Origin: Pseudevernia furfuracea
Taxonomy: Eukaryota > Ascomycota > Lecanoromycetes > Lecanorales > Parmeliaceae
Direction of reading: 5' to 3'
Length of the DNA stretch: 64,000 bases
Assembly: GCA_022315425.1 (NCBI GenBank)
Contig: JAIUPT010000034.1
Span: 62,001 to 126,000, forward strand
Under the pieces are notes generated by a model. The model saw only the letters and a program-made list of their open reading frames with translations. It was not told the origin of the DNA and searched no databases. A program made the position numbers and the translations under genes. Of the stretch, positions 1-11,230 are shown in pieces (the stretch's first letter is position 1; each line of letters starts with the position of its first letter).

Positions 1-1512
1 CGCGGCTACGAACGACCTCATGATTCGATGCAGCGGAGACGTTTATCGGTATATGTTCAAGACGGTCGTGGTATTGGGGGGGCGGCATAGTTGGTGTCAG
101 TAAGCAATCTATTGAACAGGCTTTGGGGCCTTTATAATCCAAAGGACCAAATTTTTCTAGAGGCATCGACGAAAAGATTAGGATCACTATAAAGACGCAT
201 CAACCGAGAGTAAGGTATTTGGGCAGCTCTATGACGGTGGTGATAGAGGGTCTTACTCCGCGATTCCAGTTTCAAATGAACGCCTCGACGGCGACTACGA
301 CGTCTGATCCCCAAGCTGCTCCCGGTGTCGAAACTTCGATTCTAAACCGGTGAAGATTTCAGCTAGCATTTTTTATACACCATCATCGTAGCGCAAGTGC
401 TGTCCCTCAGCCAGACCGGTGTTTTTTTATTGTCCTTCTTCCAAGTTTGGGATTTCAGGTAGGTCTTGCACGTATCCAGAACGGCTGAAGACAACTGTCA
501 AGTGGTATGATCTCTAGCGGGTGGTAGTCTCTATCGAAGCTGTGTCTGGCTGTATCCGGAAACCCGGCCTTGTCCAGAATCTGGCTTCTTTTTGTTTCCC
601 GAGTGTTCCGAGTGCTCATACCTTGTCTGGAAGACGATCATGCTCATTTTGCCTGCAGGTGTTATTGGCAATCCCCAACTTGGATTCACCAAACGTTACG
701 GTGGCCCGCTATAGTGAGTAGGGTATAAGAGGAGAGTGGGGACGACCACATCAAGTTCATTCATCTGGGTATCATGTTCTTGGATCAAGGACATGGACGA
801 GGGCTGCATTGTGGTAGGAAGAAAGGGCATTAACTCCAGTAATAAATACGCAGACGGAAGACGCCAGAGCCGTGGATTATACGCGAGGAGATGAGTTGGC
901 CCAATAGATGACATTGAATTCGATGAATCGATCCTGGAAATAGTTTACTAACGTGTACTAAGGCACGGGGACGTCTATATTGTACAAGGCAATTGTTTCT
1001 TGAGTCATCATCGATTTTCGAAATGCTCGAATCCTCTAGTGTTGGTATTGCTATCGCATAGCCATCACGACCATTTCTTTGTGCGGCGAAGACAATGGCT
1101 CATGATGAATCGCAGAATCGTTGAATACCCCGACGACACCGTTGCACCTCATGACAAAACCAATTTTGCCTGGTGCGATGACATGCCGCTAAGCCAAGCC
1201 GAGCTTGGGGTATGAGGGAACCCGTTCAGGAAGCGCTACAAGGTACTTGAAGCACTTCATGCACTCTTGCAGCTCTTATGAGCGAGCAGTTGAGTTTCTC
1301 GAAGTCAGTCTTGATTGAGTGGATTTAGAAAATCTGTGGAAGCAAGACGTCAATTTTGATTTGGCGACTATCGTTCTATGTAAGATGATCCGCGAGAATA
1401 ATGGTAGAGATAATTTCATAGAGAACTCGAGGCACTGTCACAGTTTACACCCATCCTACATGTACTGCTCTTCTCCTTCTTGCAACACCGAACACCTCGC
1501 CGCTAGCAACCT
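1..1512. other. Intergenic, no gene recognised
   Basis: I see no supported gene here. Short open frames exist on both strands, but none has a recognisable domain, a coherent splice pattern or a biased third codon position. The segment is downstream of the DyP peroxidase stop and probably includes its 3' untranslated region. Confidence 0.5.
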
Positions 1513-3300
1513 TTAGGCCAAAGCGAAAGTCTTTTTGAGGGCAGGGATCGAAGGCGAGAAGAAATACTCGCCTCCTTTGGGCACCACCCATGTTGGTAGA
1601 GTGAGCGAAGTGCTTTGACTGCTCGGATTTGTGCCTATCATGGAACGCGCTCCTCCGGCATCCTGACCGATGATGGGGTCAATTCCTACGACCAGATCAT
1701 TCTGTGGTCCCTTGGGAGGGAAGGTAGGACTATCCGCCCAGCCTAAAGATCATTAGCCAACCGCCATCAGAGACTTGTACTACTATTAGCTCACTGTGTT
1801 GGAGGAATTGGAACCCCTGGACGATGTTACTTTGGTATGCGGCAAAGAGGAGGCCACGTCCTTGAGCAGACTTTCCCGAGGCAGCCTCAGCAGCAGAGAC
1901 TTCAGGACCAAACTGGATACCGCGACGAATAATACGGCGATTTTCAATGTTCACGCTGAAAGGCGGATCTTCGAGGTCAGCTCGAGGATTGGTCTTCCGG
2001 GTATGTGCTGCAAAGGGGCATCTCTCTTGCGTATTGTCGTCCGTCTTGGGGTCATCTGGGAGGGCGTAGTGGAAATTGTTATTGCGGGATGAGTCTTTTC
2101 CGAGGTTAGGATCGTCGTGCGTTGGTGCGAGATCGATGGGTGCTCCTGCGCGCCATTGTCACAATGAGCATAAAAAGCAAGGCTCGGAATAGAGGCAGAG
2201 TGCTACATACCGCTCATCCAACGACCGACGAAGCGAGCCCCGAGGAGCTCACTACCAAGGTCAGGAGCTAAACCAGCAATAGGGTTCCGTTTCAAGAAGG
2301 TGTGAAATTCAGGGACAAGTTGGAAGAGATAGCGAAAAGCAAGAAAGCTCCCATCTAGCGCCCAGGGTGGCCTGGGGATTGGTTCCGGGTTTTGTCCCTT
2401 GACCGCGGGGAGTGTGACATCACCTTCGCGGCCGAGAAGTGTTACCCCTTGACTCACGATCTCCTGCCCCGGATTAACCTTAGCGTCGACACCACTGATT
2501 GCGGGCTGCGAGATGCCATCCTTGAAGCCAAAGCTATGACTGAATGTCAGTAGTTGAGGGTCCTTGGAGCTAATAAAAAAGTACGAACTGCTCATGGCCC
2601 TTTTCTTGTCCTGGCCGGACGTCTCCGACAATGCGGAGCGCTTCATGAATGGTGGCAGAATGAGCTCCAACCAAGAAAATTCTCTCGATCTCAGCTAGCG
2701 TGTCGGCAACCGTGTCGTGGCTGTCACCCGAGACTAGGATCATTCCATCGACACCCTGTTTAAAAGCTGGAACCCAGTCGGGAGTGTCGGCGTTCGCCGT
2801 GCCCGGATCACCGAGATTCTTTGCATCAGCGAGCATGCCCCCTACAAAGGCTTCATCGCCAATGTTTTCAGTAATTCCCATCTGTGAGAGAACTTCGAAT
2901 TAGAAAGGCGTCAATGCGTAAAGTCTCGAGTAGGATGACTCACCTTTGCCAATCCCTTATGGCTGAACACTACGTTAACTCCACTGATCTTCAAAAGCGG
3001 TGGGCGAACTCCACGCCCCACTGCATCTGCCTTGTTCTGAGAAATCGCTCCGTGATGCTTGAAAACTTGGGCGGTGGTGGTAATGAGAGGGATTAGATGA
3101 GCAAGCTGTTTACGAAACTCTTGGACGCGGGAGTCATCGATCAGGAAGAAAAAATATGTTTGAGTCTTCTTGGGAAGACCAGCTCTGTCAAGAGTGAGTT
3201 CACATGAATAGGCAGCGTTGTCGAGAATGGAGTTGTAGACTCACAGAATATCACCTTGGACGTTGTTGAGATCCAAAGGAATGGGAGTGGAGGCCGTCAT
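1513..3300 (-). CDS. DyP-type (dye-decolorizing) heme peroxidase
   Basis: Heme peroxidase of the DyP superfamily, which uses H2O2 to oxidise bulky phenolic or dye-like substrates. I splice six exons (3300-3245, 3184-2944, 2881-2589, 2533-2211, 2145-1795, 1742-1513) giving 497 aa in a continuous frame, a usual family length. The product starts MTASTPIPLDLNNVQGDIL, followed by GLPKK, a typical DyP N-terminus. The signature GHEHFGFKDGISQPA spans the exon 3/4 junction and holds the distal Asp (about residue 202) of the GxxDG motif. AAHTRKTNPR in exon 5 holds the presumed proximal heme His (about 352), and RRGIQFGPEV the distal Arg (about 379). The C-terminus WVVPKGGEYFFSPS is also typical. Exon 4 is joined with the unusual donor GTTCGT because it restores this signature. 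No signal peptide is visible, so an intracellular enzyme is likely. CTACTATATTCC about 100 bases upstream of the ATG may be the TATA region. Confidence 0.92.
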
Positions 3301-4899
3301 GTCGAAGGCTGAAGACTGAATGCTGAATGTCAAATGTCGGAATCACAGAGTGGACTTTGAGGGAGCTATAGAGCTTTTAGACGAGAAAAAGTCACGGATG
3401 GGGAATATAGTAGCAGTCCTAAAAGATTCATGAGGGAAATCGCCCTATATGTATCCAAAGGCGCTGGGCTGAGCATGTTGCACATTTACTCTGGGCTAGT
3501 CGGGAGACCCGAATTGTCTCATTCTGCAGCTCCGCAATCACTGAAAGCGCCATGACAATTGAGTCAAGTAAGATTTTGGTGCTCACCTTGAGGCTTCAAA
3601 TACCCATTCCAAGCATTACTCAATATATACGCCTCTTCATTGCAATTTAAGCGCTTCATCTCCGTGACACACATAGGGGTTAGGATAGGGCCAAGCGTTT
3701 CGGAACTCTGCTTGTTTTTCCTCCTAGCACGACAGACTCGGCGGTTGAGACGAGAATGATAGAGAATCCGATAGGTAGATCTTATGCGTTCGATAGTGGG
3801 TGGCTGGCTAAGAATACGGTAAAGAGCAATGCTAGGTGTGGGCGCTCGGTCGTGATCTTCTTTTGGTCCACCAGAGCAACAGGCAGGCTATTCCAAACAA
3901 TGAGAAGATATCGGTCACGGCCGAGGCTTACATTGTTCATGTAAGTCAGACGCCTCATTGAAACTTAAACACTCATCACATAAACATAGGATCTGCACGT
4001 TATTCTCGCGGCGCTTAATGCTGTTATTTGGAGCATAAAGGGATTTGATGTTTGATAAACATAAACGAGCTGGATATTTTATCTACATACAATATCAGCA
4101 ACATGGCAAGAAATTTCTGCTTCGAGGGTTTCACGCCAAGCCTGAAGGATTCTACAACAGTATTACGTCATCTTCTTGGCTAAAGGGAACCCATAACTTG
4201 GTGCAATAGCAATGAATGTTGAACATAAAGCGGCTGGTTTCTTCAGCTCTTACTATCACGCCCCCGCAATAACTAGCCTTTTAGCCTTCCCGCGTTATCG
4301 ACCGGATCCTACAGATCGGAGCCGTACTCCTGATGGGCCCCGCAGCATGTAGGAGCTGCGACCCTAGCTGAATTGAAGCCCATTGGAGCTGCGACCATGT
4401 CGTAGCGAGACTCTCACATTACGAGAGCTGGAATGAACGGGCAAGCCAAGGAAATGTGACTGATTGCCAAGCCAGGTACGGGCATGCAGTAAGACGGCAC
4501 TCCTTGGCATGGTTCAGTCAGCAGCCATCTGCATTACTTGCATTGTGTGAAAATGTGCTCCAAGGAAAATCCAGACTGTGTCCTCAATATTTCGGGAAGC
4601 ACCAAGTATATCCAAATGCCACAATCATACGTACAAGCAAATCAATCCGATCCGCTACTGCGTCGCTTGTCGCAACGTCTTGCACAGGTACCTGGAACGA
4701 GTCAGCCTTCTGCGCCTATCGCCAATATGCTGGCTGGTATCTACCTTGAGATCAGGTGGTAACCAAGATATTGGGGTTCAGAGATGTGATACTGTTTTAA
4801 GAAGAGCATGTGCCTCTTGTGTTGGCACCAGGGGCTCCCCAGACGGTCCTTCGCTGACCCTGCCAAGTCTTTACATTAAGCGAGATTCCTAGGCGATAT

Positions 4900-5330
4900 T
4901 TACTCATGCTTAGCAATCTTCTTCCTGAAGCCCCCACAGAATGCAGCAAGCAAGTTCGCGCGGAGCTCCTGGCAGCTCACTTCGTGAGCTTCCATGGTAG
5001 TATCGCGGGGCTTGACCCCACCCTCCTGGCCAGCGTTGACTGTCGTAGTCATGCACTCAACGTCGCAACCATCTTTTAGCACGCTTGACTGCTGGTTCTA
5101 AGGCTCCATAATCTTGTCTTGGGGTATACAGGTTTCTCCACAACGTATGTATGGAATTGTTTGAATGTCGCACTCATAGCTTCGCGTTTACAAGAGTTCC
5201 CAAAATGTGGACACGGAGCCGGAACAGGCAAATTCACATTTAGGATTTCTGATACTGGGCAGTAAACCTAGAGACCATCCCTCGGCACCGACATCTCAAC
5301 CTATTGTTGCAACCCAAGAAACCTCGGTAT
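4900..5330 (-). other. Possible decayed or multi-exon Cys-rich small protein
   Basis: On the reverse strand the terminal frame (stop at 4900) reads DGCDVECMTTT and later SCQELRANLLAAFCGG, preceded by an acceptor-like TTAG. Just upstream, other frames carry YIRCGETCIPQ and NPKCEFACSGS. The paired cysteines resemble pieces of a small secreted protein, but I could not join them with convincing introns and there is no clear start or signal peptide. It may be a degenerate gene or chance. Confidence 0.18.
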
Positions 5331-5708
5331 TCGAGATACAGACTTAAAAATTTGATGTATTACTGGTAATATCATTGTTATTATTGTTGAGGCTATTAGG
5401 GGGCCCCCGTCCGCAAATAACGCAAGTTTCGAAACACCCGGTTTGAGGAAGCGGGCGACACTTTGACCTTTCGTTTTCTTCAACCAATCAGATGGGACAA
5501 ATTGATATTTCCTAACAAAAATAAACTTAAGGTTCCGTTCGTTGTTCTCGATGTTGCGATTATTGCGCGACAAAGCACACAGTCAAAGCCATCCCTTCGA
5601 AGATGACACGAAAGTGAAGAAAGCAAGCTACAAGGTTGTCCAATCCATTGGCCAAAAATGAATGCCATCTGTAACTCGGAACAATGCGACAATAGCTACT
5701 TCGTTGTT

Positions 5709-5768
5709 GACCATAGCGTCCTTCTTTGTCTCAGAATCGACCATAGCATCCTTCTTTGTCTCAGGATC
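5709..5768. repeat. 30-bp tandem duplication upstream of the GH18 gene
   Basis: Two adjacent 30-bp copies (5709-5738 and 5739-5768) begin GACCATAGC and share CCTTCTTTGTCTCAG, with two differences. They lie about 130-190 bp before the GH18 start codon, so within its probable promoter or 5' leader. Confidence 0.8.
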
Positions 5769-5896
5769 GATTATTCTCGAAAATGCCTGATTGTTCATCT
5801 TCCTCGGTTTCTCAATCACTGTTTACGCATACCTCATCCTCTCATTCTTTTTTCACTACCACTGAACACCCTTAACTTCCTAGCATACTATATACA

Positions 5897-7234
5897 ATGT
5901 TCTACTCTTCTACCTCCATACTCGCGCTGGGCGCTATCAGCCTTCTTGCATCGGCGGGCCATGCAGGAGCTGATCGCCAAGAACCCGAGAACCACATTTT
6001 CCACAGGGAAGCCCCCGCTGGTTTTGTGGAAGTTCCGCTCGCAGAGCTGGAATTGCTGCAATCCGAATACACTACCTTTCACGGTTGGATGACAGCTTAC
6101 CTTTCATCAGCTAACTCCACTGATCTCCAGACGGCCCAACTGAGTCAGGACGTTGAAGCCTACGACATGTGGATCAACATCTTCCTCAGCAAATATGCCA
6201 ACAGTACCGGGGCTCCAGCAGCTACAACCCCCCCTCCAGCCAAGGCAACAGCCGCAGCTCCATACTCTGTTCTAGTGAATAGCAGCACCAATGCCACTTT
6301 TAGCGCTCAGTCCTCAAGCAACCTCGCAGTTTACTACGGCCAATCACCCGCCACGGACAAATACACTCTGGAGCAAATGTGTCAAGACCAAAACGTCGAC
6401 ATAGTCGTCCTTGCTTTCCTAACTACCTTCGATGGCCCAGCAGGCCAACCAGTCATCAACTTTGGACCAGCCACAGGAGGCACACCAACGCTTGGAGCTC
6501 AAAAGATAAACGCAACCGGTCTCCTAGACTGCCCGTTGCTAGCGAAGAACATTACCACCTGCCAGAGCCTGGGCAAAAAGGTCATGTTGAGTTTAGGAGG
6601 CGCCACTGGCGTCACAAACTTCACCAGCGACGCGCAAGCCACCAGCTTCGCCGCCAATCTCTGGAACCTCTTCGGTGGCGGCACGACCGACTCCGACATG
6701 AGACCTTTTGGTTCCGTCAAGATTGACGGCTTTGACGTCGACAACGAAGACCACAGCACCACATACTACAACACCTTTGTCTCCGCCCTCCGCAGCACGT
6801 TCTCGGGCGACAAGACCAAGCAATACTACATATCTGGCGCACCCCAATGCCCTCGCCCGGACGCTTCCATCCCCTTGGCTGCAATGCAGACGATGGATTT
6901 TGTCTTCGTTCAATTCTACAACAACGCCGCCGCTGGCTGCGACATTGGACAACCGGGCTTTATCGACTCTTTCAAAGCCTGGTCGGATGACTTGAGCGGC
7001 AATAGCACCGTGGCTGGGAAGGGACCCAAATTGTACATTGGGGCGCCAGCGTGTGAAGTCTGTGCTGGCAAAGGGTATCTGGACCCCGCAAACATGACGA
7101 GTGTTATCAAAAGTGCGATGACGGCGGGTATCAGCAACTTCGGCGGTGTGATGCTGTGGGATGGCTCTGAGGCGAAGAACAACACCGGCGCCGAGGGTGA
7201 CTATTTGCAGGTTGTGAAGTCCGCTTTGGGCTGA
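5897..7234 (+). CDS. Secreted GH18 chitinase-like protein
   Basis: Single-exon, 445-aa predicted secreted glycoside hydrolase family 18 protein. Known members hydrolyse chitin or related GlcNAc polymers. Residues 1-24 form a signal peptide with a hydrophobic core ILALGAISLLASAG. A family-atypical N-terminal stretch of about 120 residues ends in an Ala/Pro/Thr linker. The TIM barrel begins at LAVYYGQS (about 143) and includes KVMLSLGGATG (about 228-238). The catalytic DxxDxDxE signature is present as DGFDVDNE (277-284), with Glu284 as presumed proton donor; Asn283 replaces the usual hydrophobic or aromatic residue. YYGQ and the LSLGG strand resemble class III (plant/fungal endochitinase) members. 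Many N-x-S/T sites suggest glycosylation. TACTATATAC lies just before the start codon. Activity on chitin is inferred. Confidence 0.9.
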   Translation: MFYSSTSILALGAISLLASAGHAGADRQEPENHIFHREAPAGFVEVPLAELELLQSEYTTFHGWMTAYLSSANSTDLQTAQLSQDVEAYDMWINIFLSKYANSTGAPAATTPPPAKATAAAPYSVLVNSSTNATFSAQSSSNLAVYYGQSPATDKYTLEQMCQDQNVDIVVLAFLTTFDGPAGQPVINFGPATGGTPTLGAQKINATGLLDCPLLAKNITTCQSLGKKVMLSLGGATGVTNFTSDAQATSFAANLWNLFGGGTTDSDMRPFGSVKIDGFDVDNEDHSTTYYNTFVSALRSTFSGDKTKQYYISGAPQCPRPDASIPLAAMQTMDFVFVQFYNNAAAGCDIGQPGFIDSFKAWSDDLSGNSTVAGKGPKLYIGAPACEVCAGKGYLDPANMTSVIKSAMTAGISNFGGVMLWDGSEAKNNTGAEGDYLQVVKSALG

Positions 7235-7947
7235 TGATGAGGTAGCTGTGATATGAGAGAGTGGTAGATGTGCGCCCCGGAGGCGTGCGTTGCTGGACTT
7301 CGACGATAGTAATGGCGGAATTTGATTTTTGTTCTGTTCAACTCTGTACTGTAAACCTAATAGCAAAATGAATCTCTTGGATACGTGCGCATTCCCGATT
7401 TCCGCTCCGAACCTAGTGTCTAGAACGAAATGTTCATCTCCATCAGGCCCCTAACTGAATCTACGCCACCAGCAATATACTTGAACTTGTGTTCGTGGCA
7501 ACAGTTTTGATGGCGATAATGCCTTTCCATGAGATTTTTCTGACCTGCGTCTCGGATTTTACCAAGTTCTGTTATTATTAACGAGAACAGGAATGAGACA
7601 CCGAGGTAGTTTAGCTTCGCTAGTAGATAAGGATAGAAACTTGTAACAATCGTGCTCTGGTCCGAGATTCTCGTAGTGAGCTGGGCCATGATCAACATTG
7701 AAAAGGAAGACACTTATCGAAGTGCTTCAAGATGAGCTGAAACACTGTTTTATAAGAGAGCAGCCTCTGTGGACTTCTTGGTTTGTTACTTCGTCTTCAT
7801 GAGTACTTGAGTTCATGGTCGTACTCTCGGCGCGACAGTCAGTGCCCAAAGTGAGAATGGTTGAAATAGTGCTTGATAGCGCGACTGAGTGAGAGGATGC
7901 CTCGAATGCTAGGATTAGCGCCAAGAGTTTTGGTCCCGCGATATGAT
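7235..7947. other. Intergenic, no gene recognised
   Basis: Region downstream of the GH18 gene up to the left end of the MITE. Reverse-strand frames at 7420-7993 show no domain, signal peptide or splice logic. I see nothing more here. Confidence 0.5.
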
Positions 7948-7949
7948 TA

Positions 7950-8370
7950 CGGCGGACGACGGCTGACACTCCGACAAAACCAAAGACAACCAAATTTCAA
8001 AGACCAAATTTCCATTCTAAAAGAACTCTTTAAGGGGGTACTCTTTCGGGGGCACTCTTCTCTTCGGGGGCGCACTCTTCGGGCTTGGTAACACGGGAAG
8101 TTCCGCGGACTATTCGCAATTTTTTTGAGTACCCCGAAGAGTGCCCCCCGAAGACCTTCCTCCCAAGCCCGAAGAGTGACCCCCCGAAGAGTGCCCCCCC
8201 GAAGCATGATTGTATTCTACGTGTGATTCGTATAAGGATCTAAAATTGAATATCTATCGTAGCTATGAAGGAATAGAAAGACAAATATATCTTGTACGAA
8301 GAAAATATATAGGTCAAGGAGCGAGATATTTTGTCTTTGGTTTTGTCGGAGAGTCAGCCGTGGTCTGCCG
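7950..8370. mobile_element. MITE-like element with 40-bp inverted termini and TA duplication
   Basis: The two ends are inverted copies. The left end begins CGGCGGACGACGGCTGAC, and the reverse complement of the right end begins CGGCAGACCACGGCTGAC. They match over about 37 of 40 bases, through ACAAAACCAAAGACAA. A TA dinucleotide flanks each end (7948-7949 and 8371-8372), the target duplication expected of the Tc1/mariner superfamily. The 421-bp element has no transposase frame. Inside lies a second palindrome (about 8035-8090 against 8133-8200) built of repeated ACTCTTCGGGG units. The element sits about 400 bp upstream of the start codon of the next gene, so it may be in its promoter. Superfamily assignment rests only on the TA duplication. 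Confidence 0.8.
8035..8200. repeat. Internal palindrome of ACTCTTCGGGG units
   Basis: G-rich units ACTCTTCGGGG are repeated three times in the left arm, and their complements (CCCCGAAGAGTG) three times in the right arm, around a 40-base spacer. The arms can pair into a long hairpin inside the MITE-like element. Confidence 0.75.
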
Positions 8371-8775
8371 TAGTGGTTGGACTAGAGCTAGCGCTTATGG
8401 TTGGAGCTAATCCCGGGAGATCGGCATCTGCCGGAAGGCTGCTTTGCTTAGTTGTCAACAATAATGGCAAATTATTCCTTTTCCTTCGATTTTCTTCTAT
8501 CAACCTTGCCTTGTTCGTCAGCCTCGACAGGCATCAACAACATCATCATCGCAATCTCTCTATGTGAAGAGCAAGTCAACTATCATCTATCTATTTCTCA
8601 ACCCTTGAGCCTACTATACACAGACTTACGCGTCTTCTTTTCTTTCTGTATCATCCTAACGCGCGTCAACCCACAGAAATCACATCTGCTTCCGACCTTT
8701 CTGAAGCTTTCTCCTCCTGCCATCTTCATCAAGGCGCTCTTTCCTGTCGAGATCAAAGTCAAGCGTTCCTTCAAA

Positions 8776-11230
8776 ATGAACGTGGACGTCATCGCCAGCG
8801 GCCCCCAACCCGAGAATTCAATTTCTCCGTCGTTGTCCCACACAGCTGAATCAGAGTCTGTAAGTAAGCCAGAGTACGCCACTGGCCAGATCGCGAAAAT
8901 GCCGGATTGGAATGTTTCGAATGACTTGGCCGAGTCCAACAACTCGACATCAGCAAGCACTTCCAGTAATGAAACACAGACTATCAGAAACGATGACGAT
9001 TGTGATAAGATGGTTGAAAAATGGCGTTTGATCAGACTTGCCGATAGAAATGAAGCTCAGAAGAAGGTAGCTCGCTGATGCTTAAAATGGGTATCCTGAC
9101 TAGAAGCTGACACAATGCTGTAGATCTATAGAACTAATGACGTGCATACAGCACTACTTGGAAAAGATTATGCCAAGTTTTACGAGGCGTTTCAACAGGG
9201 TATCAGCACCCCCAAGACTCCTAAGCCTACTGCCACTATCCTACCCGCAAAACGTTCAGCTGCGGTGTCTACTCAGTCATCCAAGAGGAGAAAGCAAGAC
9301 GACCGTGTTTCTCTTCCGCATTCAGATCAAGCTCGGGCTCGTACGATCCCAACTCAACGACCAGCTGCTACTACTACAAAGGTATCCATGGGGGCGAAGT
9401 CAAAAGAAATCGCGCCACCTTTGGATGTAGCTAGAGAGTCACCAGTAGCACCAAGACCGAGATCTCACTCAGAAGCTAAAGGTAAACCTCTACGCCTGTT
9501 CATCGTACTCTACAGTTCTCTTTACACTTTCAGGGAATTTAGATTCTGTTTTTTACTGATAAAGCTCTTCTACTAATCACATGTTCCTCAAATAGAGCAA
9601 TCATCCAGACGAAAAGGCGTAGGTCTATACGCAGGGAATTGGGAATACGTTACCGACGAGGAAAGGATACCCGAGTATTTGAGTGTAGCCCAGAAAACCG
9701 CGGATCTTGAAGGGCGAACTACCCGTCGTGCCTACGCTAAGATAACATCAACGGAGGGTGCAGGAGGTTCCGGTAAACTCGTCGGCTCCCTGTCTAGAAA
9801 CGAGGTGCGAAAGTCAGGCCGAGCACGCAACGCCGTAAATTATACTAGACCCTCCGGCTCTGAGGATGGCACCCGAGAGATTGCCACACAGAAGCAGATC
9901 GAAGAAGGTAGCACATCACCCGCACAAGAAATAAACCAAATATCACATTCAACGTCCGCTTCGTCGACTTCAAACAGATCCTCGTCGGTGCCTGATCAAC
10001 CCAGCAGACCGTCATCTACATCTACTGCGATTAATACAGAGCAACCCGAGAGGCCAAACTTGTCTTGGAACGCTATCGTGTATGGGGTTCTCGCAACTTC
10101 CGAGACACCTTTGACGTTCCCTCAGCTTGTGCAAGAGATCAAAAAGCGATACCCGTATTTCAACTCTCCATCACAGGTTAAAATACTGAAATCTGGTCCC
10201 AAAAATCCTCTCTACTTCCATGAGGCTTTCTGCAAAGGTGGGACGATGAACGGAAAACAAACATGGGCGCTGAGACCAGGAAAGTTCGTCGATAAGAAGA
10301 CCGGCCAGGAGCTAACTCCGCAACCGCTTCATACCATCTCTTCTCCTAGGCTCCCCGAGCAAGCGTATGATGTGGAAGATCAAAGCCCTAGCAATCTCAC
10401 TTCCAAGCCATCACAGCCCTACAATCCTCGATTTGGCAATCCTCGATTCGGGCGGGAGATCCTGAACACTCCCGAGATACCGGACTCGCAGGACGAAAGG
10501 GCTACCACACCAACACCCCGAGAAGTAGAGAGTCGCATTGCCACAGAGCACGCACCGCACTCAGAAGGTCCTTATCAACACTCCCCGGCTGCCGTCAGAC
10601 AACAAGCTCACGAGCTTGCCGATGCAGCAGAAGGAACCTCGGTGAATGCTTTCGTCGCAACGAGTCTGTCGGGCTGCGCACCGCAACCACGTTTTCCGTG
10701 GGCAACGACGACCGGCAGCCCGGTAAACACCACCTCAACTGGGAATTCTCCAGCAGCAGCCGGTAAAAAGATTCAGAGCCCTCAGAACCTTGGGCCTGCA
10801 GTCGACCATGAGGTATCAGAACCAGCGGTTGAACCGCTGAGCAACCTTCAAGATGCACAACCACCCACCTCTTTTATTACATCATTCCCTGGAGAAAACA
10901 CACATGACAGCAGTTCCACTACCAGTCAGGCTGTGTCTACGTTTGTTCAACTGGTACATGCGATACCATCTACGTTTGTACCCAGTTTACTAGGAGATAG
11001 CACTGCTACGTCTCACACTCCCTATATCACTCCAGCCGTGCCCAAGGCTTCAGTAACGCCGTTGGCTTGCACGCCGCAGTATGTCATCCTCTCCTCTCCT
11101 TTCCCGTTTTTCTTGCATGATTCTCGAAGTGACGCTGACTAACTGCCCATGCAGTGACAGTTTTCTGCCAGACGATAGTGTCGGAGACAATGAGTTGCAT
11201 ACGTCCACTTACAACAATGGGTCTGTATAA
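8776..11230 (+). CDS. Ser-rich protein with a winged-helix (forkhead-like) segment
   Basis: Four exons (8776-9066, 9124-9481, 9596-11078, 11155-11230) join in frame to 735 aa, starting MNVDVIASG and ending NNGSV. The product is rich in Ser, Thr, Pro and Gln with basic clusters such as SSKRRKQD, so probably nuclear and largely disordered. One ordered stretch in exon 3 (about 10060-10290) reads SWNAIVYGVLATSETPLTF, then IKKRYPYFNS and, further on, TWALRPGKF. The spacing resembles forkhead or HARE-type winged helices (helix 1, 'PLTF.QLV.EI', 'YPYF', then W with a basic wing), but the WQNSIRH signature of classical forkheads is missing. A conserved-looking GNWEYVTDEERIPEY opens exon 3. No experimental role is inferred beyond possible DNA or chromatin binding. 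Its promoter lies next to the MITE. Confidence 0.7.

Larger units (their letters stand above)
3301..5896. other. Intergenic with one weak ORF
   Basis: A 2.6-kb stretch between the divergently transcribed DyP peroxidase and GH18 gene. It should hold both promoters. Frames at 4456-4892 overlap each other and show no domain. The only item of note is a Cys-bearing reverse-strand frame near 4900-5330, listed separately. Confidence 0.5.

Noticed and set aside
1000..1215. LLSHSHHDHF, similar to the metallo-beta-lactamase HxHxDH motif
   Set aside because: Isolated; no flanking beta-lactamase-fold motifs and no splice model.
6593..7366. 257-aa reverse-strand frame
   Set aside because: Antisense to the GH18 gene, whose domains and signal peptide are clear.
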